In this document: positions 15,988 to 24,945 of the stretch, piece by piece
Position numbering within the stretch: the stretch's first letter is position 1
How the letters are laid out: each line of letters begins with the position of its first letter
NCBI GenBank assembly: GCA_900539175.1
Contig: UQAW01000011.1
Coordinates: 10,470 to 74,469 of the forward strand
Reading direction: 5' to 3'
DNA length: 64,000 bases
DNA from: an uncultured Lachnospiraceae bacterium
Lineage (GTDB): Bacteria > Bacillota > Clostridia > Lachnospirales > Lachnospiraceae
Notes under the pieces: model-generated
Told to the model about the DNA's origin: nothing
The model's input: only the letters and a program-made list of their open reading frames with translations
Databases searched by the model: none
Translations under genes and position numbers: made by a program

Positions 15988-16791
15988 TTACTCTGCCTTT
16001 TCATGACCTTTAAAATTTTTCTTCACCTTAATCTCTTCCAGTTCGTTAAAGATATAATCATTCAGCACTTTGATATAAGTCCCCTTCATACCGCTGGACC
16101 GGGACTCAATCACGCCTGCACTTTCAAACTTACGCAGGGCATTCACAATCACAGATCGGGTAATCCCTACCCGGTCGGCAATCTTACTTGCCACAAGTAT
16201 TCCTTCATCTCCATCCAATTCATGAAAGATATGAATGATTGCCTCAAGTTCAGAAAATGACAAGGTGCCAAATGCGGATTTCACTACCTGTACTTTACGG
16301 TTTTCCTCCACATTTTCCTCGTTGACAGAACGCATCATCTCCAGGCCTACAACCGTAGTCCCATACTCACTGACAATAATATCATCGATATCATACTGTG
16401 GTTCACACCGATACATAAACACAGTTCCAAGACGCTCTCCAGCAATATCAATCGGAGATATAATTGCCGTATATTTCTTAAAGTAGTCCCCCTCAAATCC
16501 GAGCGTTTCCAGATTTACATTCTCTTTTGTTGATAGAACACTTAAGAATCTGTCATTCAATAACTCATCTACGTAACCGCCTACTTTGTCATCAATCAAT
16601 TCTGTAATTTCCTGTACACCTGCACATAAACTTACGCCAAGTACTTTCCCTTTCTTACTGATTACCAGAATATTGGAATCCAGCGTCTCTGTCATCACTT
16701 TGCAGATGTCATTGAATACAACCTTTGTAGAATTATTGTTGTGCAATAATTTATTGATTTTTCTGGTCTTATCCAACAATTGTACACTCAT
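15988..16791 (-). CDS. codY: Global transcriptional repressor CodY
   Basis: This 267-residue regulator binds GTP and branched-chain amino acids through an N-terminal GAF domain (about 1-155) and binds DNA by a C-terminal winged helix (about 200-255, ASKIADRVGITRSVIVNAL, then SSGMKGTYIKVLN). It represses nutrient-acquisition and biosynthetic genes in rich conditions. I chose the ATG at 16791 (MSVQLLDKTRKINKLL). An ATG four codons upstream sits only 1 nt from the AAGGAG and would be poorly used. Codon spacing from AAGGAG to the chosen start is long (13 nt), so the start is not certain. A hairpin terminator follows. Confidence 0.95.
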   Translation of the reverse strand: MSVQLLDKTRKINKLLHNNNSTKVVFNDICKVMTETLDSNILVISKKGKVLGVSLCAGVQEITELIDDKVGGYVDELLNDRFLSVLSTKENVNLETLGFEGDYFKKYTAIISPIDIAGERLGTVFMYRCEPQYDIDDIIVSEYGTTVVGLEMMRSVNEENVEENRKVQVVKSAFGTLSFSELEAIIHIFHELDGDEGILVASKIADRVGITRSVIVNALRKFESAGVIESRSSGMKGTYIKVLNDYIFNELEEIKVKKNFKGHEKAE

Positions 16792-16997
16792 CTTTGTATA
16801 CATTCTCCTTTCTGCTGTTTTTTTCCTGCATAAAAACTGTTCATTACATACTATCTATACTTTATCATATAATAAGCATATATGCAACCTATTTTCTGAC
16901 AATTTGTAAAATTTGACTTTTAATCAACCTGTGGAAATAAAATATATTTCACAAAAAAACTCCGTTTTCCCAGCCATCCTTTCCTTACCCAAAACTG

Positions 16998-17038
16998 AAA
17001 CATGTCTGAAAATCCATCCCTGTAATTTTCAGACACGC
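16998..17038. repeat. Imperfect palindrome of the TGTCTGAAAATTCAT family
   Basis: CATGTCTGAAAATCCATCCCTGTAATTTTCAGACACG folds on itself and resembles the palindrome at 10580-10624. It sits between codY and topA. The rest of 16804-17100 holds the codY leader and no other gene I can support. Confidence 0.55.
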
Positions 17039-17100
17039 TTCAAATTCTCTCTTCTCTTTTTCTTACACCTGATTTATGATCTTTCCGACCTCAAGCTGGC

Positions 17101-19179
17101 TCAATCCTCGTTTTTCGCCTTCTGTTCCACATAACCACATTGATTATCTGCACACATCAGCTTATTTCCTTTTTCCAGCATGTACCCTCCGCACTTCGGA
17201 CATTTCTTCTCTGACGGCCGCTGCCAGGACATAAAGTCACATTCCGGATTGTGTTCACATCCGTAATACTTTCTTCCCTTTTTCGTCTTCTTCAGAATAA
17301 TCTCTCCCTCACACTTCGGACACTTCACACCGATTTTTTCCAGATATGGTTTGGTGTTCTTACAATCCGGAAATCCCGGACATGCCAGAAACTTTCCATG
17401 GGGTCCATATTTAACCACCATGTTTCGTCCGCAGACTTCACAGATCACATCGGTAACCTCGTCAGCAATCTCTACCTGTTCCAACTCTTCCTCTGCCCGG
17501 TCAACCGATTCCTTCAAATCCGGCCAGAAGTTGCTTACAACCGTTTTCCATTGTACGCTGCCGTCGCCGACCTTATCCAAAAGAGCTTCCATATTCGCAG
17601 TAAAATTCACATCCACAATCGTTGGAAATGCCTGCTTCATCATGTTATTGACCACTTCTCCAAGCTCTGTGATATACAGATTTTTGTTTTCCTTCGCCAC
17701 ATATCTTCGTGCCAGAATCGTTGTAATCGTCGGCGCATACGTGCTCGGCCGGCCGATCCCAAGCTCTTCCAGTATTTTAACCAGAGATGCTTCTGTGTAA
17801 TGCGCCGGAGGCTGGGTAAAATGCTGCTCCGGCTGAAATTTTTCCAGACTTAAATTGGTATCCTGATCAATCGAACGCACCAGAACATTCTGCGCTTTCT
17901 TTTCATCCTCATCCTGGGTATAAACTGACATAAAGCCATCAAACTTTACCCGGGAAGCCGCTACGGTAAACAGATACTCATTTCCTTTAATCTTCACTGA
18001 TGTAGTCTCGTAAACCGCAGACTGCATTCTGCTGGCTGCAAACCTCCGCCAGATCAATTGATACAGACGAAACTGATCTCTGGAAAGAGATTCCTTCATC
18101 GCCTGAGGTGTTCTGGATATATCAGTGGGACGAATGGCTTCATGCGCATCCTGCGCTTTCTTGTTCTTATTTTCCGTCGTATCCGCCTTTGCCGTATATT
18201 TTTCCCCATATGCAGCGGAAATATATGCTCTTGCAGCCCCATCAGCCTCCGCTGAAATACGTGTGGAATCCGTACGCAGATACGAGATCAGACCCACAGT
18301 TCCATTTCCCTTGATATCAATTCCTTCATAAAGCTGCTGTGCCAGACGCATGGTCTTGGATGTCGCAAAATTTAAAACTTTTGCTGCTTCCTGCTGTAAG
18401 GTACTAGTCGTAAAAGGAAGCGGAGCCTTCTTTGTCCGCTCTCCTTTTCTGACTTCGGCAACCTTATATACTGCGCCTTCCAGCCCTTTTAAAATTTCAT
18501 TTAATTCCGCCTCCGAAGCAATGTTCATCTTCTGCTTCTCTTTTCCGTAGAAATGTGCCGTCAAAGGCTTTTTCTCACCGGGAATTGCAAACTGTCCATC
18601 TAACGACCAGTACTCCTGAGGAATAAAGGCATTGATCTCCTCCTCCCGGTCTCCGATAAGGCGCAGAGCCACCGACTGTACACGGCCAGCACTTAAGCCC
18701 CGTTTGATCTTTTTCCAGAGCAGGGGACTGATTTCATAACCTACCATACGGTCCAGACAACGGCGTGCCTGCTGTTCATCTACGAGATCCATATCAATAT
18801 CCCTTGCCTCTTTAATTGAAGCTTTTACTGCTGTTTTCGTAATTTCATTAAACGTAATCCGGCGCATCTTTTTTTCATCCAGATTCAATGCCTTGGAAAG
18901 ATGCCAGGAAATTGCTTCTCCTTCACGGTCAGGGTCCGTTGCCAGATAGACCTTCTCCGCCTTCTTCGCAGACTTCCGAAGTCCTGCCAGAAGTTCTCCT
19001 TTTCCGCGAATGGTAATATATTTTGGTTCAAAGTCATGTTCCACATCAATGCCAAGCCGACTCTTCGGCAAATCACGAACATGTCCATTTGATGCTGCTA
19101 CTTCATAATTGGCTCCGAGGAATTTCTTCACTGTTTTTACTTTCGCTGGTGATTCTACGATCACAAGATACTTTGCCAC
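17101..19179 (-). CDS. topA: DNA topoisomerase I
   Basis: This 692-residue type IA topoisomerase relaxes negative supercoils. It starts with the Toprim domain (YLVIVESPAKVKTVKKFL, ATDPDREGEAISWHL), has the active-site Tyr in GLISYLRTDSTRIS (about 300), and ends in three Cys4 zinc ribbons (from about residue 570: CEVCGRNM, CPKCEGEI, CPKCGGYM). The start is GTG at 19179, 8 nt after AGGAGG. It lies downstream of comM-dprA on the same strand. The order dprA-topA with codY beyond recalls Bacillus, where trmFO, xerC and clpQY lie between; these are absent here. Confidence 0.97.
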   Translation of the reverse strand: MAKYLVIVESPAKVKTVKKFLGANYEVAASNGHVRDLPKSRLGIDVEHDFEPKYITIRGKGELLAGLRKSAKKAEKVYLATDPDREGEAISWHLSKALNLDEKKMRRITFNEITKTAVKASIKEARDIDMDLVDEQQARRCLDRMVGYEISPLLWKKIKRGLSAGRVQSVALRLIGDREEEINAFIPQEYWSLDGQFAIPGEKKPLTAHFYGKEKQKMNIASEAELNEILKGLEGAVYKVAEVRKGERTKKAPLPFTTSTLQQEAAKVLNFATSKTMRLAQQLYEGIDIKGNGTVGLISYLRTDSTRISAEADGAARAYISAAYGEKYTAKADTTENKNKKAQDAHEAIRPTDISRTPQAMKESLSRDQFRLYQLIWRRFAASRMQSAVYETTSVKIKGNEYLFTVAASRVKFDGFMSVYTQDEDEKKAQNVLVRSIDQDTNLSLEKFQPEQHFTQPPAHYTEASLVKILEELGIGRPSTYAPTITTILARRYVAKENKNLYITELGEVVNNMMKQAFPTIVDVNFTANMEALLDKVGDGSVQWKTVVSNFWPDLKESVDRAEEELEQVEIADEVTDVICEVCGRNMVVKYGPHGKFLACPGFPDCKNTKPYLEKIGVKCPKCEGEIILKKTKKGRKYYGCEHNPECDFMSWQRPSEKKCPKCGGYMLEKGNKLMCADNQCGYVEQKAKNED

Positions 19180-19305
19180 CCTTATTGCCTCCTGATTTGT
19201 AACTGTTTCATACCTTCATAGTTGTCTGATTTTAACCTCAAATTGAAACCACTATACACCAATTTTTTTCTTCTTGCAAGTTCTTTTTCGATACTCCACT
19301 TCCAA

Positions 19306-20208
19306 TCAGACCATCTTTTCGTAGGATTCCCCAAATTTTCTCCAATAATTTCTGGGGAATTCTTCCACAAATCCTTTCGCCTGCAGCTCCAGTAAAATCT
19401 TTGACAGTTCAGGCATCTGCATTTTGGTTTCTTCCGTCAGCGTCCCCAGATGTTTCGGTGTTATCTCCAGACACTCATATACCTTTTGTATCTCCTGTGT
19501 TAACCCATTCTTACAATTTCTTTTTTTTCTTTCAAGGTTTTTCTGATACCGGACTCCCAGTTCTTCCATAATGCACTCGGGACTATAAGCTACCCCTGCC
19601 CCCTGATACAACAGATAGTTGCACCCTTTGCTTAAGGAATCTCCCACCCTGCCCGGAAGTGCAAACACGGACTTTCCCTGCTCAAGAGCATAATCTGCAG
19701 TAATCAAGGAACCGCTCCGCTCTTTTGCCTCCACAATCAGCACTGCATCTGATAAGCCACTTATAATTCGATTCCGAACCGGAAAATGCCACGCCTCTGG
19801 AGCAGATCCCATAGGAAATTCCGAAAGTACACCACCGCCTTCTGATAAAATTTGCCTGTAAAGCGGATAATTCTCTTTCGGATAACAGATATCCACACCG
19901 CATCCCAGAACAGCAAAGGTTTTTCCACCTCCTGCCAGTGCACCTTCGTGTGCACTGGCATCAATCCCATATGCAAGTCCGCTGATAATCTGAATTCCAT
20001 GCTCTGCTAAAATTTTTGCATAGGCGTACGCCTGCTGCCTTCCATAAGCAGAACACATCCGCGCTCCCGCAATGGCAACCGAGGGGATGTCCTCATCCGG
20101 GAGAGCCCCTTTCACATACAGGCCTGCCGGCATTCTGGACAGCGCTTTCAGCCGTCCGGGATATCTGCCCTCTTCCCTTCCATAATATTCAACCGCTCTT
20201 TCTGTCAT
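19306..20208 (-). CDS. dprA: DNA-processing protein DprA
   Basis: DprA loads RecA on single-stranded DNA taken up during transformation. The 300-residue protein has the Rossmann-like core with VAIAGARMCSAYGR, the ISGLAYGIDASAHEGAL signature, PVRNRIISGLSDAVLIVEA and FALPGRV, and a C-terminal winged-helix (about 235-290). It starts almost directly at YPGRLKAL, so the usual N-terminal SAM-like domain is missing or very short. The ribosome site before the ATG is weak. The gene follows comM by 18 bp, so translation may depend on readthrough from comM. Natural competence is not shown by this alone. Confidence 0.9.
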   Translation of the reverse strand: MTERAVEYYGREEGRYPGRLKALSRMPAGLYVKGALPDEDIPSVAIAGARMCSAYGRQQAYAYAKILAEHGIQIISGLAYGIDASAHEGALAGGGKTFAVLGCGVDICYPKENYPLYRQILSEGGGVLSEFPMGSAPEAWHFPVRNRIISGLSDAVLIVEAKERSGSLITADYALEQGKSVFALPGRVGDSLSKGCNYLLYQGAGVAYSPECIMEELGVRYQKNLERKKRNCKNGLTQEIQKVYECLEITPKHLGTLTEETKMQMPELSKILLELQAKGFVEEFPRNYWRKFGESYEKMV

Positions 20209-20226
20209 ACGTTTCTTTCTTTATTT

Positions 20227-21777
20227 TCATCCTTTCATCCATAAATTTTTGTCAAGGCTCCGATAGCAGATCGCCTCGCTGATATGTTCTGTCTGAATCA
20301 CTTCACATTCCTCGATATCTGCTATCGTTCTTGCAACTTTAATAATTCTGTGGTAGCCGCGGGCACTGATCCCATAACTTTGAAATGCCTGCTTCAAAAG
20401 CTTTTTCCCGTCTCTGGTAACCGGACAAAAATCTTCAATCTCACCCGGCGTCAATTCACTATTATACCGGACCATCCTTCGCTTATTGTCACATCTTTCG
20501 GCTTCTGTATAACGTTCTCTTTGCGATTGCTGCACCCGCTCCACAATTTTTCGCAATTTTTTCGAAGATTCCCCTCTTTTTCCATCTCCGGTCAGTGTCT
20601 CATAACTAAGTGCCGGTACCTCCACGCACAAATCCATACGGTCCAGAAGCGGCTGACTGATTTTATTCAGGTAACGAAGCACCCCCTGCATGGTGCAGGT
20701 GCAACGGTTCATATCCGGATAGTACCCGCACGGACAAGGATTCATGGCACCCACAAGCATAAAGTTCGCCGGAAATATGTATCTGCCCCCTGTTCTGGCT
20801 ATTGCAATCTGCCGTTCCTCCAACGGCTGGCGCAAAATCTCAATTGTATGCCTGGATACCTCTGCCAACTCATCCAAAAATAAAACCCCGTGATGTGCCA
20901 GGGTGATTTCCCCCGGCACCGGTATTCTCCCTCCTCCTGCCAATGCCTGAGGCGATATGGTGTGATGTGGCTCACGAAACGGACGCCTTCTCAAAATCGG
21001 CTTATCCGCTGGAAGAAGTCCCGCTACACTATAAATCTTGGACAATTCCAGCCCCTCCTCCCTGGTCATCTTTGGCATAATTGTGGGTATCCGCTTTGCA
21101 ATCATAGATTTTCCGCTTCCAGGCGTTCCGCAGAGCAATAAATTGTGAAACCCACAAGCCGCAATCAAAGCCGCTCTTTTTACATATTCCTGTCCCATAA
21201 TATCCTGAAAATCTACTTCATAGTCTTCCTCTTCCTCCGGCACTGTCACCTCTTCTTCCCCCGGCAAGCCTTCACAGCAAAAACGGATTAATTGTTCCAG
21301 GGATTCCACCCCGACTACCTGAATCCCCTCTACGATTTTTCCTTCTATTATATTATCCCTAGGGATCACACATCTTTTGCACCCCAGTTCCCTCGCCAAC
21401 AATACGGTAGGCAGTACCCCGGTAACGCCCTGAATCCCCCCATTCAACCGTACTTCTCCAATAATCATATCTCCGTCCAATGCCTTCGGCGGAATTCTTC
21501 CTGCCGCCCTTAATACGGCCACAGCTACAGGCAAATCAAATCTGGATCCCTCTTTCCGGATATCTGCCGGAACCAGACTAATGGTAATCCGCTTCGGGGG
21601 CAGAACTACCCCTACATTTCTAAGCGCCGTCTTTACCCGGTCTTGTCCCTCCTTTACCTGCATCGAAACCGAACCTACCATTACAAACTGAGGCATCCCG
21701 TCACTGACATCCGCCTCCACCTGAACTTTCACTGCATCAACTCCATAAATTGTAGCTGATAGTACACTGCAAAACAT
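20227..21777 (-). CDS. comM: YifB/ComM family Mg-chelatase-like AAA+ helicase
   Basis: This 516-residue protein has an N-terminal Lon-like domain (about 1-165, MPQFVMVGSVSMQVKE), then an AAA+ magnesium-chelatase-type ATPase with Walker A (LLCGTPGSGKSMIAKR) and Walker B (GVLFLDELAEV), an NPCPCGYYPD zinc-binding loop, and a C-terminal domain with ARGYHRIIKVARTIAD. ComM acts as a branch-migration helicase in transformation in Gram-negatives, and in Firmicutes the role is less studied. ATG at 21777 follows GGAGG, and a 13-codon extension upstream is unsupported. It forms an operon with dprA. Confidence 0.93.
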   Translation of the reverse strand: MFCSVLSATIYGVDAVKVQVEADVSDGMPQFVMVGSVSMQVKEGQDRVKTALRNVGVVLPPKRITISLVPADIRKEGSRFDLPVAVAVLRAAGRIPPKALDGDMIIGEVRLNGGIQGVTGVLPTVLLARELGCKRCVIPRDNIIEGKIVEGIQVVGVESLEQLIRFCCEGLPGEEEVTVPEEEEDYEVDFQDIMGQEYVKRAALIAACGFHNLLLCGTPGSGKSMIAKRIPTIMPKMTREEGLELSKIYSVAGLLPADKPILRRRPFREPHHTISPQALAGGGRIPVPGEITLAHHGVLFLDELAEVSRHTIEILRQPLEERQIAIARTGGRYIFPANFMLVGAMNPCPCGYYPDMNRCTCTMQGVLRYLNKISQPLLDRMDLCVEVPALSYETLTGDGKRGESSKKLRKIVERVQQSQRERYTEAERCDNKRRMVRYNSELTPGEIEDFCPVTRDGKKLLKQAFQSYGISARGYHRIIKVARTIADIEECEVIQTEHISEAICYRSLDKNLWMKG

Positions 21778-21946
21778 AAAATCCTCCAAATAAATAATAA
21801 AAACATGGGAAATCAATGGAAACTACACAAAAATAATTGGTAAGAAAGAATACACTGAATTGTCATACTGACTCTTATTAAGAAATCCGCTGTGATACGC
21901 AGCAGACTTAAGATTTGTTCTATATATTTATTATACCTCTGTATCA

Positions 21947-21980
21947 GAACTCCCGTCAATGTCATTTTCAACGGGAGTTC
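21947..21980. other. Stem-loop after sigK
   Basis: GAACTCCCGT pairs with ACGGGAGTTC around a 14-nt loop, 7 bp beyond the sigK stop. No T-run follows on either strand, so it could protect the mRNA 3' end or end transcription inefficiently. Confidence 0.5.
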
Positions 21981-21987
21981 ATCTACT

Positions 21988-22608
21988 TTAATTAAAATAT
22001 CCGCGAAGTTTTATCACAGCATTTTTTTCAATTCTGGAAACATAGGATCTGCTGATTCCCATCCTGCCTGCAACATTGCGCTGGGTCAGACCTTCTTTTC
22101 CGTATAATCCATACCGAAGACAAAGTACCTCATACTCCTGTGCCGTCAGTACCTGCTCAATTAATTTATATAACTTCCTGACATCTTCTTTTTGAAGATA
22201 TTGTTCTTCCGTATCTTCGGCATCACCTTCCATCACATCCATCAGTTGAATCTCATTTCCCTCTTTATCAGTTCCAATTGTCTCATACAGGGATATCTCC
22301 TTACTCAGTTTTTTACGGGAACGCAAAAACATCAGAATCTCATTCTCGATACACCGGACCGCATAACTTGCCAATTTACTGCTTTTATTCTGATCAAAAG
22401 TAGTCACTGCCTTGATCAGTCCTATGGTGCCTATCGAGATCAGATCCTCCGAGTCTTCCGCAATCCCCTGGTACTTCTTCACCACGTGCGCTACCAGCCG
22501 CAGATTTCGTTCTATCAGAATATCCTTCGCCTCCTGATCTCCTTCCTGATATTTTCGAAGGAATTCCTTTTCTTCCTGCACGCTCAGGGGTTTTTGGAAT
22601 GTTTTCAA
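21988..22608 (-). CDS. sigK: Sporulation sigma factor, SigK type
   Basis: This 206-residue sigma-70 family factor has region 2 (NLRLVAHVVKKYQG, DLISIGTIGLIKAVTTFD) and region 4 (LTQRNVAGRMGISRSYVSRI). Its start MKTFQKPLSVQEEKEFLRKY and short length fit clostridial SigK, the late mother-cell factor, made without a long pro-sequence. The gene is continuous, so there is no skin-type interruption. The start is TTG at 22608 after GAGGTG. SigE is the main alternative, but it is longer and usually lies next to spoIIGA and sigG, neither of which is here. Confidence 0.82.
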   Translation of the reverse strand: MKTFQKPLSVQEEKEFLRKYQEGDQEAKDILIERNLRLVAHVVKKYQGIAEDSEDLISIGTIGLIKAVTTFDQNKSSKLASYAVRCIENEILMFLRSRKKLSKEISLYETIGTDKEGNEIQLMDVMEGDAEDTEEQYLQKEDVRKLYKLIEQVLTAQEYEVLCLRYGLYGKEGLTQRNVAGRMGISRSYVSRIEKNAVIKLRGYFN

Positions 22609-22699
22609 ACAGCACCTCGAAGAGGATTTCTATCTATACTATGATGCGAAACAAGAAATCGTGCTTTTCCATGTGTCCTTTTTTTGAGGGCGGACGGAC

Positions 22700-22975
22700 G
22701 GTGACCGGAAGGCGCAGTGGGAATGGGGACTGCCGGCATCTGGTGGGGCTTCAACCTTAAGAAGTTCTAATGGAACATGCGGGCCGAAATTACAGAATCG
22801 GAGCAATTCGCGGGAAAATTTGATCATTTTCCCACTCAGTGCTCCTCGAAAATGGGTATGGTGTACCCATTTTCGTCTGTAATTTCGGCCCGCATGTTCC
22901 ATAAGAACTTCTAAAAGGTTTGCAGATCCACCGGATGCCTGGCAGTTCCCATTCCCACTGCGCCTTCCGGTCGCC
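22700..22975 (+). ncRNA. Structured intergenic element, copy B (covarying three-way junction)
   Basis: No gene lies between 22609 and 23048. The element repeats the architecture of copy A with new helix sequences. An outer helix of more than 30 bp runs from 22700 and closes at 22975. AACCTT 22753-22758 pairs with AAGGTT 22915-22920. AAGTTCT 22762-22768 pairs with AGAACTT 22904-22910. A helix of about 26 bp pairs 22770-22796 with 22876-22902. Hairpins lie at 22800-22845 (conserved loop bases AATTCG and ACTCAGT) and 22847-22875. GTTTTTGG follows on the plus strand, so the closing stem could act as an intrinsic terminator of an RNA read rightward. Confidence 0.72.
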
Positions 22976-23048
22976 TGTTTTTGGTATTATTTTTTGTCTG
23001 AACCGCTTATCATCTTCAATGATATGAGATATCGTTCAACGTTTGTTA

Positions 23049-24128
23049 TTATTTTACTCCCAGTACGTCTTTAAGGGCGGTGAGAGTTTCTTCTATGTTT
23101 TCTTCGGTGGCATTTTCTCCCATGTGGCCGATTCGGATTAGTTTTCCGGCGTAGGGGCCGAAGGAGCCGGCGAGGAGGATGTTGTGGGTGGTTCTCATTT
23201 TGTTCAGAATTTCTTCTGCAGTGTAACCTTTGGGAATCTGGAAGGTGGTTACCGTGTTGGAGTAGCCTTCGGATGGATAGAGGGTCAGCCCCATGTCCTG
23301 GATTGTCTTTCGGGTTTTTGCGGCGATCCGGGCATGACGGGAAAGGATATCCGGGTCGGCTTTGATATTTTCCAGAGCCTCGCGGAGACCGTAGATATCG
23401 CTGGCAGGCATTGTGTAGGGGAACCATTTTTGTTCGTAGTAGTTTTCAAAAATTTTCAGGTTGGCATAGAAGGAAGCGATGGGGGCTTTTCGTTGTGCCA
23501 TTGCTTCTTTGGCTGCTTTGCTGATTGTTACGATGGACAGCCCGGGAGGGGCGGATATGGCTTTCTGAGAGCCGCCGCAGAGAATGTCGATCTGGTAGTC
23601 GTCAACACATACCTCTTCCCCAAACATGGCGGATACGGAATCAACTACGGTCATGATTCCGAAGGATTTCAGGAGGGGACAAATCTTTGAAATATCATTC
23701 AACATTCCCGTCGGTGTGTCACAGTGAACCACGGTTGCGTATTTAAAATCGTGATCTTGTTCCAGATAGGATGACAGTTCCTGAGTATCCAGTGGATGGC
23801 TGTAGTCTTTGGTATAAAGAACCGGATTTCCTCCGTACATGCTGACAAAATCTTTGAAGCCTTCACCATAAATTCCATTATCAAGAACTAAGACACGATC
23901 TCCCGGCTCCGTCAGTGAAGCACAGGCTGCCTCCAGACCCAGAATTCCTTCTCCGTCCAGAATCAGGCTTTCATTTTCGGTATGAAGCAATTCACTGATT
24001 AATTCGCAGGTTTCCTTATAATATTCTACAAATTCTACGTCCAGATCCGGATTCTGAAACTCTCTGCTCCGTGCCAGTCTCACGTTTTCGCGAACTTGCG
24101 TAGGACCTGGTGTCATCATTTTATACAT
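23049..24128 (-). CDS. Class V aminotransferase (alanine-glyoxylate/serine-pyruvate type)
   Basis: This 359-residue PLP enzyme has the start MMTPGPTQVRENV, typical of small-molecule class V aminotransferases, the cofactor Asp region VVDSVSAMFGEE, the Schiff-base Lys in GGSQKAISAPPG (about 190), and a C-terminal IRIGHMGENATEENI stretch. It transfers amino groups between small amino acids and oxo-acids such as glyoxylate or pyruvate. The exact pair is not readable from sequence. AAGGA lies before the ATG. It is downstream of and close to an ECF transporter S-component (19 bp), which may supply a cofactor such as vitamin B6 or another substrate. Confidence 0.9.
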   Translation of the reverse strand: MYKMMTPGPTQVRENVRLARSREFQNPDLDVEFVEYYKETCELISELLHTENESLILDGEGILGLEAACASLTEPGDRVLVLDNGIYGEGFKDFVSMYGGNPVLYTKDYSHPLDTQELSSYLEQDHDFKYATVVHCDTPTGMLNDISKICPLLKSFGIMTVVDSVSAMFGEEVCVDDYQIDILCGGSQKAISAPPGLSIVTISKAAKEAMAQRKAPIASFYANLKIFENYYEQKWFPYTMPASDIYGLREALENIKADPDILSRHARIAAKTRKTIQDMGLTLYPSEGYSNTVTTFQIPKGYTAEEILNKMRTTHNILLAGSFGPYAGKLIRIGHMGENATEENIEETLTALKDVLGVK

Positions 24129-24147
24129 GTTTGTTTCCTTCTTTCTT

Positions 24148-24696
24148 TTATTTGAAATATTTCGCAGCGATTTTCTGTAATCTTCCGACTACAATCAGTA
24201 CAATTACTGCTGCTGCTCCAATCTGTACCAGATTGCCTGGAATCGACGCTGCCGGTGCAATCCAGTTGCCGTAGATGATTCCTTCTGCAATATAATATCC
24301 TGCAATTTTTATAACGCAGGCAACGGCAATTGCCAGAGCATTCCAAGCAAATCCCTTATGTTTCTCGGTGATGGCACCTACAGCGAATCCCATAATTCCT
24401 ACAATAATCAACGTAAATGGTGCCCATGCCGTCCAACCGGAAAGTAGATCAAAAAGTCCCATACCGATACCGCCGCAGATGGCACCCGTCTTCTTTCCGA
24501 AAATAATCGCGCCAATAAAAAGCGGAACATTGCCCAGATGTACCAGACCGCCGTTTGCCGCAATTGGCAGACGGATATTAACGAAGGCAGTAAACACATA
24601 GGTAAGTGCAATAAAGATTGCCGTAATCACCAGATCCCGGATCTGATTTCCTGATGCTTCTGCAGGTGATGCCGTTGTCGTCTTTTGCTGATTCAT
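24148..24696 (-). CDS. ECF transporter S-component (substrate unknown)
   Basis: This 182-residue integral membrane protein has about six hydrophobic segments, with IAANGGLVHLGNVPLFIGAI and FLWY-type packing seen in the S-components of energy-coupling factor vitamin transporters. It would work with shared EcfA/A'/T subunits encoded elsewhere. I use ATG at 24696, 7 nt after GAGGGA. A 40-codon N-terminal extension is possible but lacks a ribosome site and would be hydrophilic. It is paired with the PLP-dependent aminotransferase, so a B6 vitamer or the enzyme's substrate is a candidate. That is inference. Confidence 0.85.
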   Translation of the reverse strand: MNQQKTTTASPAEASGNQIRDLVITAIFIALTYVFTAFVNIRLPIAANGGLVHLGNVPLFIGAIIFGKKTGAICGGIGMGLFDLLSGWTAWAPFTLIIVGIMGFAVGAITEKHKGFAWNALAIAVACVIKIAGYYIAEGIIYGNWIAPAASIPGNLVQIGAAAVIVLIVVGRLQKIAAKYFK

Positions 24697-24867
24697 AATC
24701 ATTCCCTCATTTCCTTTGTAATTTTGAATTTTTTCTATGATACATGTTATTTGGCTTTTTTTAAATAACCAGTTTCTGTTTTTTAGGGCAGACCAGTTTT
24801 GTTCCAGAACATGTTTCACAAGAATAGTTTGTCTTATCTGCAGCTTTTTGATCGCAACAGATTACTC

Positions 24868-24912
24868 AAAAAAGACCAGATCCATCCACATTATTTTGGA
24901 TAAATCTGGTCT
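24868..24912 (-). terminator. Terminator of the fructokinase gene
   Basis: GACCAGAT (24874-24881) pairs with ATCTGGTC (24904-24911), with an inner TCCA/TGGA extension. The minus strand ends in TTTTTT. It lies 34 bp after the fructokinase stop. Confidence 0.85.
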
Positions 24913-24945
24913 CTTTCCTTTCATAACTACGCAAAATCTGTGTAA

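Noticed and set aside
21988..22608. sigK interrupted by a skin-type element
   Set aside because: The gene is continuous from its TTG start to its stop, with regions 2 and 4 in one frame.
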